Of a stretch of DNA of 7,608 nucleotides, positions 1 to 5,404 are shown one piece after another. The notes under the pieces are model-generated. The model made no database searches, had not been told where the DNA came from, and saw only the letters and a program-made list of their open reading frames with translations. Each line of letters opens with the position of its first letter. The first letter of the stretch is position 1. Position numbers and translations under genes: made by a program. Source of the DNA: Nitrospina sp. (GTDB taxonomy: Bacteria; Nitrospinota; Nitrospinia; Nitrospinales; VA-1). Location: NCBI GenBank assembly GCA_018647025.1, contig JABGTQ010000015.1, positions 1 through 7,608 of the forward strand, written 5' to 3'.

Positions 1-150
1 GATATGCCAAAGGTCGGGAAATGGGACGCAGATTTAACTCGCAAAGACCCTGCTATGGTTGCCCTTGCAGTGTGGGACGGAGTCAAAGAAGATCGGAATG
101 GTCGCAAAGTGATAAGTGTCTGGCAACGTTTAAATATTCTTGATAAATAA
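1..150 (+). CDS. C-terminal end of an ethylbenzene-dehydrogenase-like haem-binding (DMSO reductase gamma-type) subunit, partial
   Basis: Frame 1 is open from the window edge to a TAA at 148-150 and gives 49 residues; the start lies outside the window. The visible tail contains VALAVWDG followed shortly by a DRNGRK segment and an ISVWQRLNI strand. The order AVWDG, then RNGRK, then S-W matches the end of the ethylbenzene dehydrogenase haem-binding domain, found in gamma subunits of DMSO-reductase-family enzymes (ethylbenzene dehydrogenase, selenate and chlorate reductases, some nitrite oxidoreductases). In those enzymes the subunit binds haem b and passes electrons between the molybdenum enzyme and the respiratory chain, usually outside the cytoplasm. 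The specific substrate cannot be told from this fragment. The next gene starts 30 bases downstream on the same strand, so the two may be co-transcribed. The family call rests on motif memory over a short stretch. Confidence 0.65.
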   Translation, partial: DMPKVGKWDADLTRKDPAMVALAVWDGVKEDRNGRKVISVWQRLNILDK

Positions 151-180
151 TCTGAAATTCATTTGGTTAAAGCCAGACTC

Positions 181-1488
181 ATGGTCAGAATATTTTTGAT
201 TGCTCCTTATTTACTTATTTTCTTTCTTTGCAATCCATCCAATCTTTTTGCCCAAAATATCCTGACCACCACCGACGTAGGAGAGCTCAATAGACTGATT
301 CAACCGCATCTTCCACATTCACTCTCAAACAAAAATCCACCTACCGACACATTCAATTTGTCTATCTCTCTTCATCCAGAGGAAACCCCTGTTATTTTTT
401 CAATCCCAGGGTTTCATTCACTGGGATGTGAAAAATGTCATAAAGGAGAGTCACTTCATTTGAAAGCCGCAAATAGAATGCGCAGGGTTTTAGAAAAACT
501 CAAAAAAATACGGCCAAAATTACGTGAAATACCGCTGCGTCAGTATGTCATTCAGTCTTGGTCTGACCCATTACTTTCGCCGAACCAGTTGGCCCATACT
601 ACCTTTGATACAATTCGTATTTCACCTGCTGCTATTTTAATTGATGACAAAGCATACAAGGATGCTACCCACTTTCACGAATCTCTACATCTAACCCAAA
701 AATTTCTTGGGCCCGCCAACGAACTAGAAGCCTATAGTTTAAACATTATTTCCGACCCCCGTTTTTTACTTTTAAATTTTCCTTACTTTGAGGACACAAT
801 TAAAAATTTTTTTATTGAAGACTTTTCTGAAATGCTTAATAGCTTTTACGCACGTCCTATTCGCGAAGAAGTTGCCGTTCCCAAAGAAACTCAATGGTTT
901 TTGGCTCCATTCAATGAAAATCAACTAACACATCTAAGAAAAGTAATTAATACGATTAACCCTCTATTAAATGAAGTATCACAGTTAAATCAAGATTTCC
1001 CAACAGAGTTTGCCTATCTCAGTGAACAAACAGGCAATCCAGCTCTCCTTTTAGAAATCGTTGCAGCAAAGCGCCTACCAGCCCTCAGTTCAGGGGTATC
1101 CGAAAAAACTAGGCAAAAAGCATTCAGTTTTTTTGACCTGCAGATGAATAAAAAAGATAACGTACGGCTGGGTTACAAAATAAATCGTAAAAAGGAAGCT
1201 TTTTTGTTCCTCCAAAATCAATTGCTGCTTAAAGATCCTGTTATCAACCTGCGGATTTACTTCGAATATCTTAAAAAGAACTTTGTGAAATCAGACGGAA
1301 CAATTAACTTAAAAAGTACAGAAGGGGAAGATTTTAACTCTTACATATTGTCAAAAGTGGAAGGTATAAAAAAAATGATTTCCTATGAGGGTATAAGCCA
1401 GATCGAACGAGAAGCCGCTAGGAAATGGATCAAAAAAACCTGCAAAACTCTATTAGGGAATTGTATAGAAGTTGAGAAAAAAAATTAA
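181..1488 (+). CDS. Secreted protein with one c-type haem motif (CxxCH) and an HExxH zincin-like motif; unrecognised family
   Basis: From the ATG at 181 the protein is 435 residues. The frame also allows a TTG start at 163, six codons earlier. Neither start has a clear Shine-Dalgarno; ATG is preferred because it puts a compact signal peptide at the extreme N-terminus (residues 1-24, hydrophobic IFLIAPYLLIFFL core, likely cleavage after NLFA). Residues 83-87 are CEKCH, a haem c attachment motif. Residues 166-170 are HESLH, matching the HExxH zinc signature, with acidic residues in NELEAY (E181, E183) that could supply a third ligand. Apart from a Cys in the signal peptide, the only other cysteines are C421 and C428 near the C-terminus, which could form a disulfide in the periplasm. 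The rest is mostly helical and Lys-rich. I do not recognise the family. A periplasmic haem protein or protease serving the preceding oxidoreductase subunit is inference. The signal peptide and CxxCH are well supported; protease activity is not. Confidence 0.85.
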   Translation: MVRIFLIAPYLLIFFLCNPSNLFAQNILTTTDVGELNRLIQPHLPHSLSNKNPPTDTFNLSISLHPEETPVIFSIPGFHSLGCEKCHKGESLHLKAANRMRRVLEKLKKIRPKLREIPLRQYVIQSWSDPLLSPNQLAHTTFDTIRISPAAILIDDKAYKDATHFHESLHLTQKFLGPANELEAYSLNIISDPRFLLLNFPYFEDTIKNFFIEDFSEMLNSFYARPIREEVAVPKETQWFLAPFNENQLTHLRKVINTINPLLNEVSQLNQDFPTEFAYLSEQTGNPALLLEIVAAKRLPALSSGVSEKTRQKAFSFFDLQMNKKDNVRLGYKINRKKEAFLFLQNQLLLKDPVINLRIYFEYLKKNFVKSDGTINLKSTEGEDFNSYILSKVEGIKKMISYEGISQIEREAARKWIKKTCKTLLGNCIEVEKKN

Positions 1489-1490
1489 AC

Positions 1491-2024
1491 TCAAAGCTGT
1501 GCTGCCGGAGTTACAGGCGAAGGGCCTTTTACATGATCCTGCAAAGTCTCATTTTGAACCTTCTGCTGAAGGTTGATCAATCCGTCAATCACCATTTCGG
1601 GGCGTGGTGGGCAACCTGGAATATAAAGATCCACGGGGATAATAGTATCTATCCCCATCACAGTAGTATAGTTATCATAAAACCCACCAGAGACTGTGCA
1701 AACTCCGTAGGCCACTACCCATTTAGGTTCTGTCATTTGGTTATAAACTTTAACTAGAATGGGTGCCTGTTTATGACTGATAGTTCCCACCACCATTAGC
1801 AGATCTGCCTGACGAGGGGAAAACCTAGGGAATGCTGCACCAAAACGATCTAGATCATATCTTGGGCCGGCCACTGACATAAACTCCATACCGCAACACG
1901 CAGTAATAAACGGATAAATAAAAAAAGAATATTTCCGTGCCCAGTTAACCGCCTGAGTCATCTGTGTCACAATCACATTATTTCCGAGACTCATCTCTAA
2001 GTCGGATTGATATAGTTTACCCAT
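1491..2024 (-). CDS. nuoB: NADH-quinone oxidoreductase subunit B (complex I, N2 cluster subunit)
   Basis: The 177-residue protein is full length for NuoB. This subunit sits in the peripheral arm of complex I and holds the terminal 4Fe-4S cluster N2, which hands electrons to quinone. The four cluster ligands are visible: C43 and C44 in TACCGMEF, C109 in YGVCTVSGG, and C138 in IPGCPPRPE, with the same relative spacing as in E. coli NuoB. The conserved stretches GPRYDLDRFGAAFPR and RQADLLMVVGT are also present. The ATG at 2022-2024 follows an AAGGGAG ribosome site (2034-2040 on the plus strand) at nine bases. The gene is alone: the upstream minus-strand gene lies about 830 bases away and is unrelated, and no nuoA, nuoC or nuoD is adjacent. 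It ends two bases from the convergent upstream-side gene, leaving no room for a dedicated terminator. Family assignment is secure; the isolated position is the oddity. Confidence 0.97.
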   Translation of the reverse strand: MGKLYQSDLEMSLGNNVIVTQMTQAVNWARKYSFFIYPFITACCGMEFMSVAGPRYDLDRFGAAFPRFSPRQADLLMVVGTISHKQAPILVKVYNQMTEPKWVVAYGVCTVSGGFYDNYTTVMGIDTIIPVDLYIPGCPPRPEMVIDGLINLQQKVQNETLQDHVKGPSPVTPAAQL

Positions 2025-2083
2025 CCTATACAGCTCCCTTTGATCCTAATTACTATTATCTTATGAGTTTTCTTAATCATAAA

Positions 2084-2143
2084 ATATTTCCTAATAAAAG
2101 CAAACAAAATACATCATTCCAGACCTAATTTTATATTTCCTAA
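2084..2143. repeat. Two 11-base direct repeats in the nuoB / LRR divergent spacer
   Basis: ATATTTCCTAA occurs at 2084-2094 and again at 2133-2143, 49 bases apart start to start, close to five helical turns. Read on the nuoB strand it is TTAGGAAATAT twice, 60-120 bases upstream of the nuoB start. The spacer is very AT-rich, so chance repetition is possible. A paired regulator site is only a suggestion. I did not find a convincing nuoB promoter by eye. Confidence 0.35.
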
Positions 2144-2186
2144 AATCAGTTTAAATAAAAAATTACCTTTTAGCTAAGTATCGTTA

Positions 2187-2215
2187 TTGCCCAAGTGGCA
2201 GGCGAGATGTATAAT
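2187..2215 (+). promoter_or_regulatory. Sigma-70-type promoter for the leucine-rich-repeat gene
   Basis: TTGCCC (2187-2192) and a consensus TATAAT (2210-2215) are separated by 17 bases. Transcription would start near 2222, giving a leader of about 33 bases that contains the GAGGAAG ribosome site at 2241-2247, eight bases before the ATG at 2255. The -10 is perfect and the -35 matches TTGACA at four of six positions. This is the best promoter visible in the window. Confidence 0.65.
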
Positions 2216-2254
2216 AATTAGTTAATAAAAAAATAATTCTGAGGAAGTAATACC

Positions 2255-2803
2255 ATGCATTACGAAGGAAATAAGGAGGCTAAAGGTTACACAAAGTCTA
2301 TTTCTGAAACTGAACAGCTAGTTCAAGCAAATCTAAGCAAAGATTCAAAAACTTTAGATATAACAGCTGGTTATGTTAAAGAGTACGGGGCTAAAGATAT
2401 TTCAAAGTTTGAATTTTTAAGAGATTTGACCTCTCTTAATATGGGCACCAATCTCATAGGCCACCAGGGAGCCAAGTACTTGGCTCAGTCTAAAGTACTA
2501 GTAAACCTTACTTCGTTTAACCTGTTTTATAACCAAATTGGGAATGAAGGGGTTAAGTATATTGCTGTCTCTGACAATCTCCTAAGCCTACAGAGCCTCA
2601 ACCTAACCGATAATGATATCACTGACGAAGGGGCTGTTTACTTGGCTAAGTTCCTGCCACTTTTTACAAACCTTAAAAGGCTAGATATTAGATATAATAA
2701 GATCAAGGATCAAGGGAAAGAAGCACTCCGTGCAGCTCAGGAAAAGACAAGTTTAAAGCAGTTACTTTTGGATAAAGTGGAAGGCTTTCAGGTCAACGCT
2801 TAG
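2255..2803 (+). CDS. Small leucine-rich-repeat protein, ribonuclease-inhibitor type
   Basis: The 182-residue protein has no signal peptide or membrane segment and should be cytoplasmic. It is built from 27-28-residue leucine-rich repeats of the ribonuclease-inhibitor class, beginning near residues 58 (LTSLNMGTNLIGHQGAKYL), 85 (LTSFNLFYNQIGNEGVKYI), 112 (LQSLNLTDNDITDEGAVYL) and 140 (LKRLDIRYNKIKDQGKEAL). A degenerate unit precedes them at about 32-57 and a capping half-repeat starts at 167. The alternating pattern LxxLxLxxNxIxxEGAxxL forms a curved strand-helix solenoid used to bind proteins. No enzymatic domain is attached, so the partner is unknown. The start is fixed by GAGGAAG at 2241-2247 and by a strong upstream promoter. 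It stands alone as a single-gene unit converging on the next gene across a 49-base gap. Repeats of this kind are common in eukaryotes and scattered in bacteria; whether this one was transferred cannot be judged here. Confidence 0.9.
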   Translation: MHYEGNKEAKGYTKSISETEQLVQANLSKDSKTLDITAGYVKEYGAKDISKFEFLRDLTSLNMGTNLIGHQGAKYLAQSKVLVNLTSFNLFYNQIGNEGVKYIAVSDNLLSLQSLNLTDNDITDEGAVYLAKFLPLFTNLKRLDIRYNKIKDQGKEALRAAQEKTSLKQLLLDKVEGFQVNA

Positions 2804-2852
2804 AACATCAACTGCAACAGCATGACATATCGACCATGACTGTAAAATGCAT

Positions 2853-3731
2853 TCATATATTGTTTAAATTTAAACTATTAGCATCAAACATCCCTCTAGT
2901 ATCCTTAAAATCAATTCCTAAGATTTTTAGACACTGCTCCAACTTTCTTTGGTTATAAACAATTTTCCATAGCAGGTTTCCTAACTCCTGAATATTCTCC
3001 CTTAAATTAGTAAGACCACCGTCGCGAATGATTTTAAATATATCAATTCCGAGTGCCTCCCAACGACTATTCATCTCACTACATTTCCGGTAAAACTCAA
3101 TTTCTTTTTCCACAATCGGCAAAATCTTACGAAAGGAACCAATTTTAATCGAGCTAGGAAAAAGTTTTTCAAAGTTACGTTCAATGAGGCTCACTTTACT
3201 CAAATTCAACATATACCCCGTTAGCCTTCCGTTTAGCTTTTTCATAGAGTTTATTTGTTTAACCACTAAATCAATCAACTCGGTACGCATCTCATCAATT
3301 AGCAAAAGACTAGGGTATTCATTCTCCCGTCGACTCTGAATAGATTCTAGGTTACGGTACAACTCTCTTAATATCATATTTATATTCCCCACTGTAACAC
3401 CATCATTCAAGTTTCTAGTTTCCTTGAGGGAAACCGTATCTACTTCCAGTAAACGGTTTGAGTTTTCTATGAAATTAATCTGTGGTATTTCAAGCAGGCG
3501 GTTAAAGGTAGCCGAAGAAACGATAATATCAATGCCATAATTATCTGAGATCCATCGCCGCGTTCGTCTGCATCTCACTAGGTCTCTCAGGAGTTCTATT
3601 AACTCTTCAAGGGACTCACTGGTTTCTTCGAGCCTATCAAGATCTTTCCTATTACCAAGAATTTTCTCTAAAATACGTTTCGGATTGCGCACACTCGCTC
3701 CCAAGAAAAAATCATCCTCTTCAACTCTCAA
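2853..3731 (-). CDS. Unrecognised helix-rich protein of 292 residues
   Basis: I do not recognise this protein. It has no signal peptide and no membrane segment. It is Leu-, Arg- and Glu-rich with long predicted helices, for example LDRLEETSESLEELIELLRD near residues 32-51 and a basic CRRTRRW patch near 54-60. There are no obvious metal, nucleotide or catalytic motifs. The open frame begins directly after a TAA, with TTG at 3729-3731 as the first possible start and only a weak GAAG before it. A GTG at 3690-3692 (residue 14) is preceded by GGGAG at five bases and may be the true start, giving 279 residues. It is divergent from the adjacent tRNA-Leu, and its start region lies inside the segment that recurs in decayed form at 5139-5232. 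Length and clean coding frame argue for a real gene; function is unknown. Confidence 0.75.
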   Translation of the reverse strand: MRVEEDDFFLGASVRNPKRILEKILGNRKDLDRLEETSESLEELIELLRDLVRCRRTRRWISDNYGIDIIVSSATFNRLLEIPQINFIENSNRLLEVDTVSLKETRNLNDGVTVGNINMILRELYRNLESIQSRRENEYPSLLLIDEMRTELIDLVVKQINSMKKLNGRLTGYMLNLSKVSLIERNFEKLFPSSIKIGSFRKILPIVEKEIEFYRKCSEMNSRWEALGIDIFKIIRDGGLTNLRENIQELGNLLWKIVYNQRKLEQCLKILGIDFKDTRGMFDANSLNLNNI

Positions 3732-3741
3732 TTAACTTCTA

Positions 3742-3769
3742 TTGGAAATAACTTATATTATGTTAAAAT
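3742..3769 (+). promoter_or_regulatory. Probable promoter of tRNA-Leu
   Basis: TTGGAA (3742-3747) and TAAAAT (3764-3769) are spaced by 16 bases, and the predicted start near 3776 lies about 19 bases before the tRNA. Each hexamer has only one or two mismatches to consensus. In the decayed copy at 5139-5318 the equivalent -35 is TTGGGG and the -10 has become AGGGTT, so the promoter would be lost there. Confidence 0.5.
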
Positions 3770-3794
3770 TTGTCGCGTTTAATCTTCACAATAT

Positions 3795-3878
3795 GCCGGA
3801 GTGGCGGAATTGGCATACGCACAGGACTTAAAATCCTGCACTCGTAAGGGTTTGAGGGTTCGAGTCCCTCCTCCGGCA
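3795..3878 (+). tRNA. tRNA-Leu, anticodon UAA
   Basis: The 84-base sequence folds as a class II tRNA. The acceptor stem is GCCGGAG (3795-3801) with CTCCGGC (3871-3877) and discriminator A at 3878. The anticodon stem is CAGGA (3822-3826) with TCCTG (3834-3838), around loop CTTAAAA with anticodon TAA at 3829-3831. The long variable arm at 3839-3853 has an ACTC/GGGT stem. The T arm is GAGGG (3854-3858) with CCCTC (3866-3870), around TTCGAGT. The A discriminator and long variable arm are the leucine identity features. The terminal CCA is not encoded, since TT follows, so it must be added after transcription. UAA reads UUA and probably UUG codons. All stems pair fully, so the gene should be functional. 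Confidence 0.97.
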
Positions 3879-3883
3879 TTCTT

Positions 3884-3912
3884 TTTCCCTAGTAAATACT
3901 AGTATTTCCCTA
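3884..3912. repeat. Palindrome flanked by direct repeats, just after tRNA-Leu
   Basis: TTTCCCTA occurs at 3884-3891 and 3905-3912, 21 bases apart. Overlapping this is a perfect 14-base palindrome, AAATACTAGTATTT, at 3894-3907. A T-run (3882-3886) follows the tRNA 3' end and may contribute to its termination. Function is not evident; a regulatory site or the trace of an insertion are both possible. Confidence 0.4.
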
Positions 3913-3926
3913 CACCACCTCTTTTT

Positions 3927-3946
3927 AGCATTTTTACAAAAATGCT
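3927..3946. terminator. AT-rich hairpin between tRNA-Leu and the downstream convergent gene
   Basis: AGCATTTTT (3927-3935) and AAAAATGCT (3938-3946) are exact inverted complements, forming an eight-pair stem with a TACA loop. It sits in the convergent gap between the tRNA and the end of the minus-strand phosphohydrolase gene, where a bidirectional terminator would be expected. The stem is weak and has no clean T-run on either strand, so this is a tentative call. Confidence 0.35.
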
Positions 3947-3987
3947 TGTAGGGCACTTATAGAATCTTTTGTTACTGCACATAGAAT

Positions 3988-4959
3988 TTAATCTATGGAA
4001 AAATCCAAGATTATCGGCAAATGATCCGATCCAAAACTGGTACCTAAACTAAACGAACCAACTTCAATACCATCAGATGTAAGACTGTGGTCGATAGGTA
4101 TACTTAATGGAGGAAACTGGGCTAACCAAGTCGGATAAATGCCTAACCCTTTCCTTGTATCTCGTAATCGGGACTTTTGGATAAAATCTTGAAAGTATAG
4201 AGACCAAGGTGTAGTGTTAAAATCTCCAATAACCACCGTCGGTTGGTTATTTTTTTGAATTTCCTCCACTAGTGAGTTTAGCTGTTTATTGCGTGCATCA
4301 GCTCGAACTTTTCCAATAGGTGAACTTAAATGAACTCCAAATAAAGTAAAAACCTTTTCCTTAAATTCAAAACTACCTCTTATATACGAGTCAGGCCGAT
4401 CTGTTAGGATTCTTTCAAAAGGTAGGTGACTAAAAAGTCCTACAAATAATTTTTCTTTTGGTATGGCAAATGGCAACAAAAAATTTGGCATAGGCAAATC
4501 CAAACCATACATAGTGTTTACTGGAAGTTTTGCAGAATAAGGGAACTTCGCTAACGTTTCTCCAAGTTCATTTTCCCAACTATTACTCAATTCCTGTAAA
4601 ATTAATACGTTCGGCTGAGTTTTCTTAATAATCAATTTTGCTTTTTTATAAGATGAATTAGTATGATTCAAATTCATCGAAAGGATTCTTATTTTTGGTT
4701 TATCTATCTCGGTAACGGAATTTATGGTTCCAATATAAGAGCTAATCAACATAAAATTGGCCAGACCACAAATAATTCCCACACCAGTTGATTTCCATTT
4801 TTTTGCTTTGGCAAAAAGCACGACTAAAATAACTAGTGCAATAAAATATTGAGGGCGAAAATGACTAGCCAAATCAAAAACCCACCAAAGTTGGCCCATA
4901 AAACCAACAATGGTTAGCATAGTCACGAATGCGAGAATGTAAGTTAAAGCTTTATACAT
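3988..4959 (-). CDS. Membrane-anchored endonuclease/exonuclease/phosphatase (EEP) family protein
   Basis: The 323-residue protein has an N-terminal membrane region followed by an EEP domain of the DNase I/exonuclease III/inositol phosphatase fold. Three hydrophobic helices lie at about residues 5-24, 36-51 and 57-76. The lysine-rich loop KAKKWK (51-56) between helices 2 and 3 should face the cytoplasm, which would place the catalytic domain outside it. The domain runs from about 88 to 323 and shows the expected metal and catalytic residues: N96 (SMNLN), E123 (LQE), H210 (GVHLS), D246 and N248 (GDFN), D290 (IDHS), and D312-H313 (GSDHLPI). The architecture resembles YafD-like proteins of unknown substrate; nucleic acid, phospholipid head groups or other phosphodiesters are possible. 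The ATG at 4957-4959 has only a distant AAGG upstream. The gene lies between tRNA-Leu and its decayed copy. Fold assignment is firm; substrate is unknown. Confidence 0.93.
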   Translation of the reverse strand: MYKALTYILAFVTMLTIVGFMGQLWWVFDLASHFRPQYFIALVILVVLFAKAKKWKSTGVGIICGLANFMLISSYIGTINSVTEIDKPKIRILSMNLNHTNSSYKKAKLIIKKTQPNVLILQELSNSWENELGETLAKFPYSAKLPVNTMYGLDLPMPNFLLPFAIPKEKLFVGLFSHLPFERILTDRPDSYIRGSFEFKEKVFTLFGVHLSSPIGKVRADARNKQLNSLVEEIQKNNQPTVVIGDFNTTPWSLYFQDFIQKSRLRDTRKGLGIYPTWLAQFPPLSIPIDHSLTSDGIEVGSFSLGTSFGSDHLPIILDFSID

Positions 4960-5103
4960 TGAAAGTATCGTTACCTTGGTAAGAACTAGAGCCTAGCAAA
5001 AAATAACTGCGATATTGACTTTTTCACCCAGAAGACAGGAAACCGCCCTACGCTAGAGCTATGTGAAAGTTGAACAATTTATATTACACTCTGATCAACA
5101 CTA

Positions 5104-5122
5104 GACTAACTACCAGTTAGTC
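5104..5122. repeat. Eight-base-pair hairpin upstream of the phosphohydrolase gene
   Basis: GACTAACT (5104-5111) and AGTTAGTC (5115-5122) are perfect inverted complements around a three-base ACC loop. No T-run follows on either strand, so it does not look like an intrinsic terminator. It lies about 145 bases upstream of the phosphohydrolase start and just outside the left edge of the decayed duplication. Confidence 0.4.
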
Positions 5123-5138
5123 AAATATTATGAGATGA

Positions 5139-5318
5139 GCAAAAAAAATATTTCGTCTCCAATTCAAAATTAACTGCTATTGGGGAACTCTTAATTAAGA
5201 CAGGGTTTGGCCTTTTTTAACCTTTAGAATATGTCATAGACGTAATTGGAATATATGCAGAATTTAAAACACAGCATTCGCAAGAATTTGAGGATTAGAG
5301 TCCTTCCCCAACACTTCT
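5139..5318 (+). repeat. Degraded direct copy of the 292-residue gene start plus tRNA-Leu segment (3701-3882)
   Basis: The segment aligns in the same orientation with 3701-3882. Upstream of the tRNA the alignment is gap-free over 94 bases at a constant offset of 1438, with about 62 percent identity by hand count, including ATTAACT, GCTATTGG against TCTATTGG, and AAT-ATATG blocks. Within the tRNA there is one net two-base deletion and roughly two-thirds identity, rising to about 73 percent over 3808-3873. Similarity fades left of 5139. The copied part of the 292-residue gene start is no longer open. Confidence 0.8.
5233..5314 (+). pseudogene. tRNA-Leu(UAA) pseudogene
   Basis: This is the tRNA portion of the decayed copy of 3795-3878. 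Retained features include AATTGG of the D loop, TTTAAAA with the TAA anticodon triplet at 5265-5267, GCATTCGCAAG of the variable arm, and TTTGAGGATTAGAGTCCTTC of the T arm. Lost features show it is dead. The acceptor ends GTCATAG and CCCAACA cannot pair. The anticodon stem is broken. The D-arm 5' side is two bases short. The T loop reads TTA instead of TTC. The equivalent of the -10 box of the functional gene is also lost. A leucine tRNA of a different origin that decayed is less likely, because the upstream flank is shared too. Confidence 0.8.
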
Positions 5319-5404
5319 GCTGAAAAAACTACTACCTACTTCAAGGAATTAATTTAAGTTCTTGATTCATTTTTCAATGAAGTTTGCACAATTATCTCAA
5401 TTTT

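Larger units (their letters stand above)
4960..5404. other. Gene-free stretch with a decayed duplication
   Basis: No coding frame of useful length is present on either strand. From 4960 to about 5138 I see only a weak upstream region for the phosphohydrolase gene and a hairpin at 5104-5122. From 5139 to 5318 the sequence is a degraded copy of 3701-3882, including a tRNA pseudogene. From 5319 to 5404 there is AT-rich sequence with a short inverted repeat, TTCATT and AATGAA, at 5366-5381. This may lie at the 3' end of the transcript from the MBL gene, but lacks a T-run. Confidence 0.7.

Noticed and set aside
181..255. Lipoprotein signal in the haem/zincin protein (Cys 17)
   Set aside because: The residues before the cysteine are FFL, which do not fit a lipobox. 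The cysteine sits inside the hydrophobic core, and a better cleavage site follows at NLFA.
1533..1757. Open plus-strand frame of 74 codons
   Set aside because: It lies wholly antisense to nuoB, whose conserved residues account for the sequence. It has no ribosome site and no recognisable protein features.
2862..2875. Perfect palindrome GTTTAAATTTAAAC
   Set aside because: It lies inside the last codons of the 292-residue gene, encodes its SLNLN tail, and is low-complexity AT sequence. No function is indicated.
3795..5314. Integrative element with attachment sites at tRNA-Leu and its copy
   Set aside because: No integrase or mobility gene lies between. The repeated segment extends about 94 bases upstream of the tRNA, whereas att duplications normally cover only the tRNA 3' end. 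A segmental duplication fits better.
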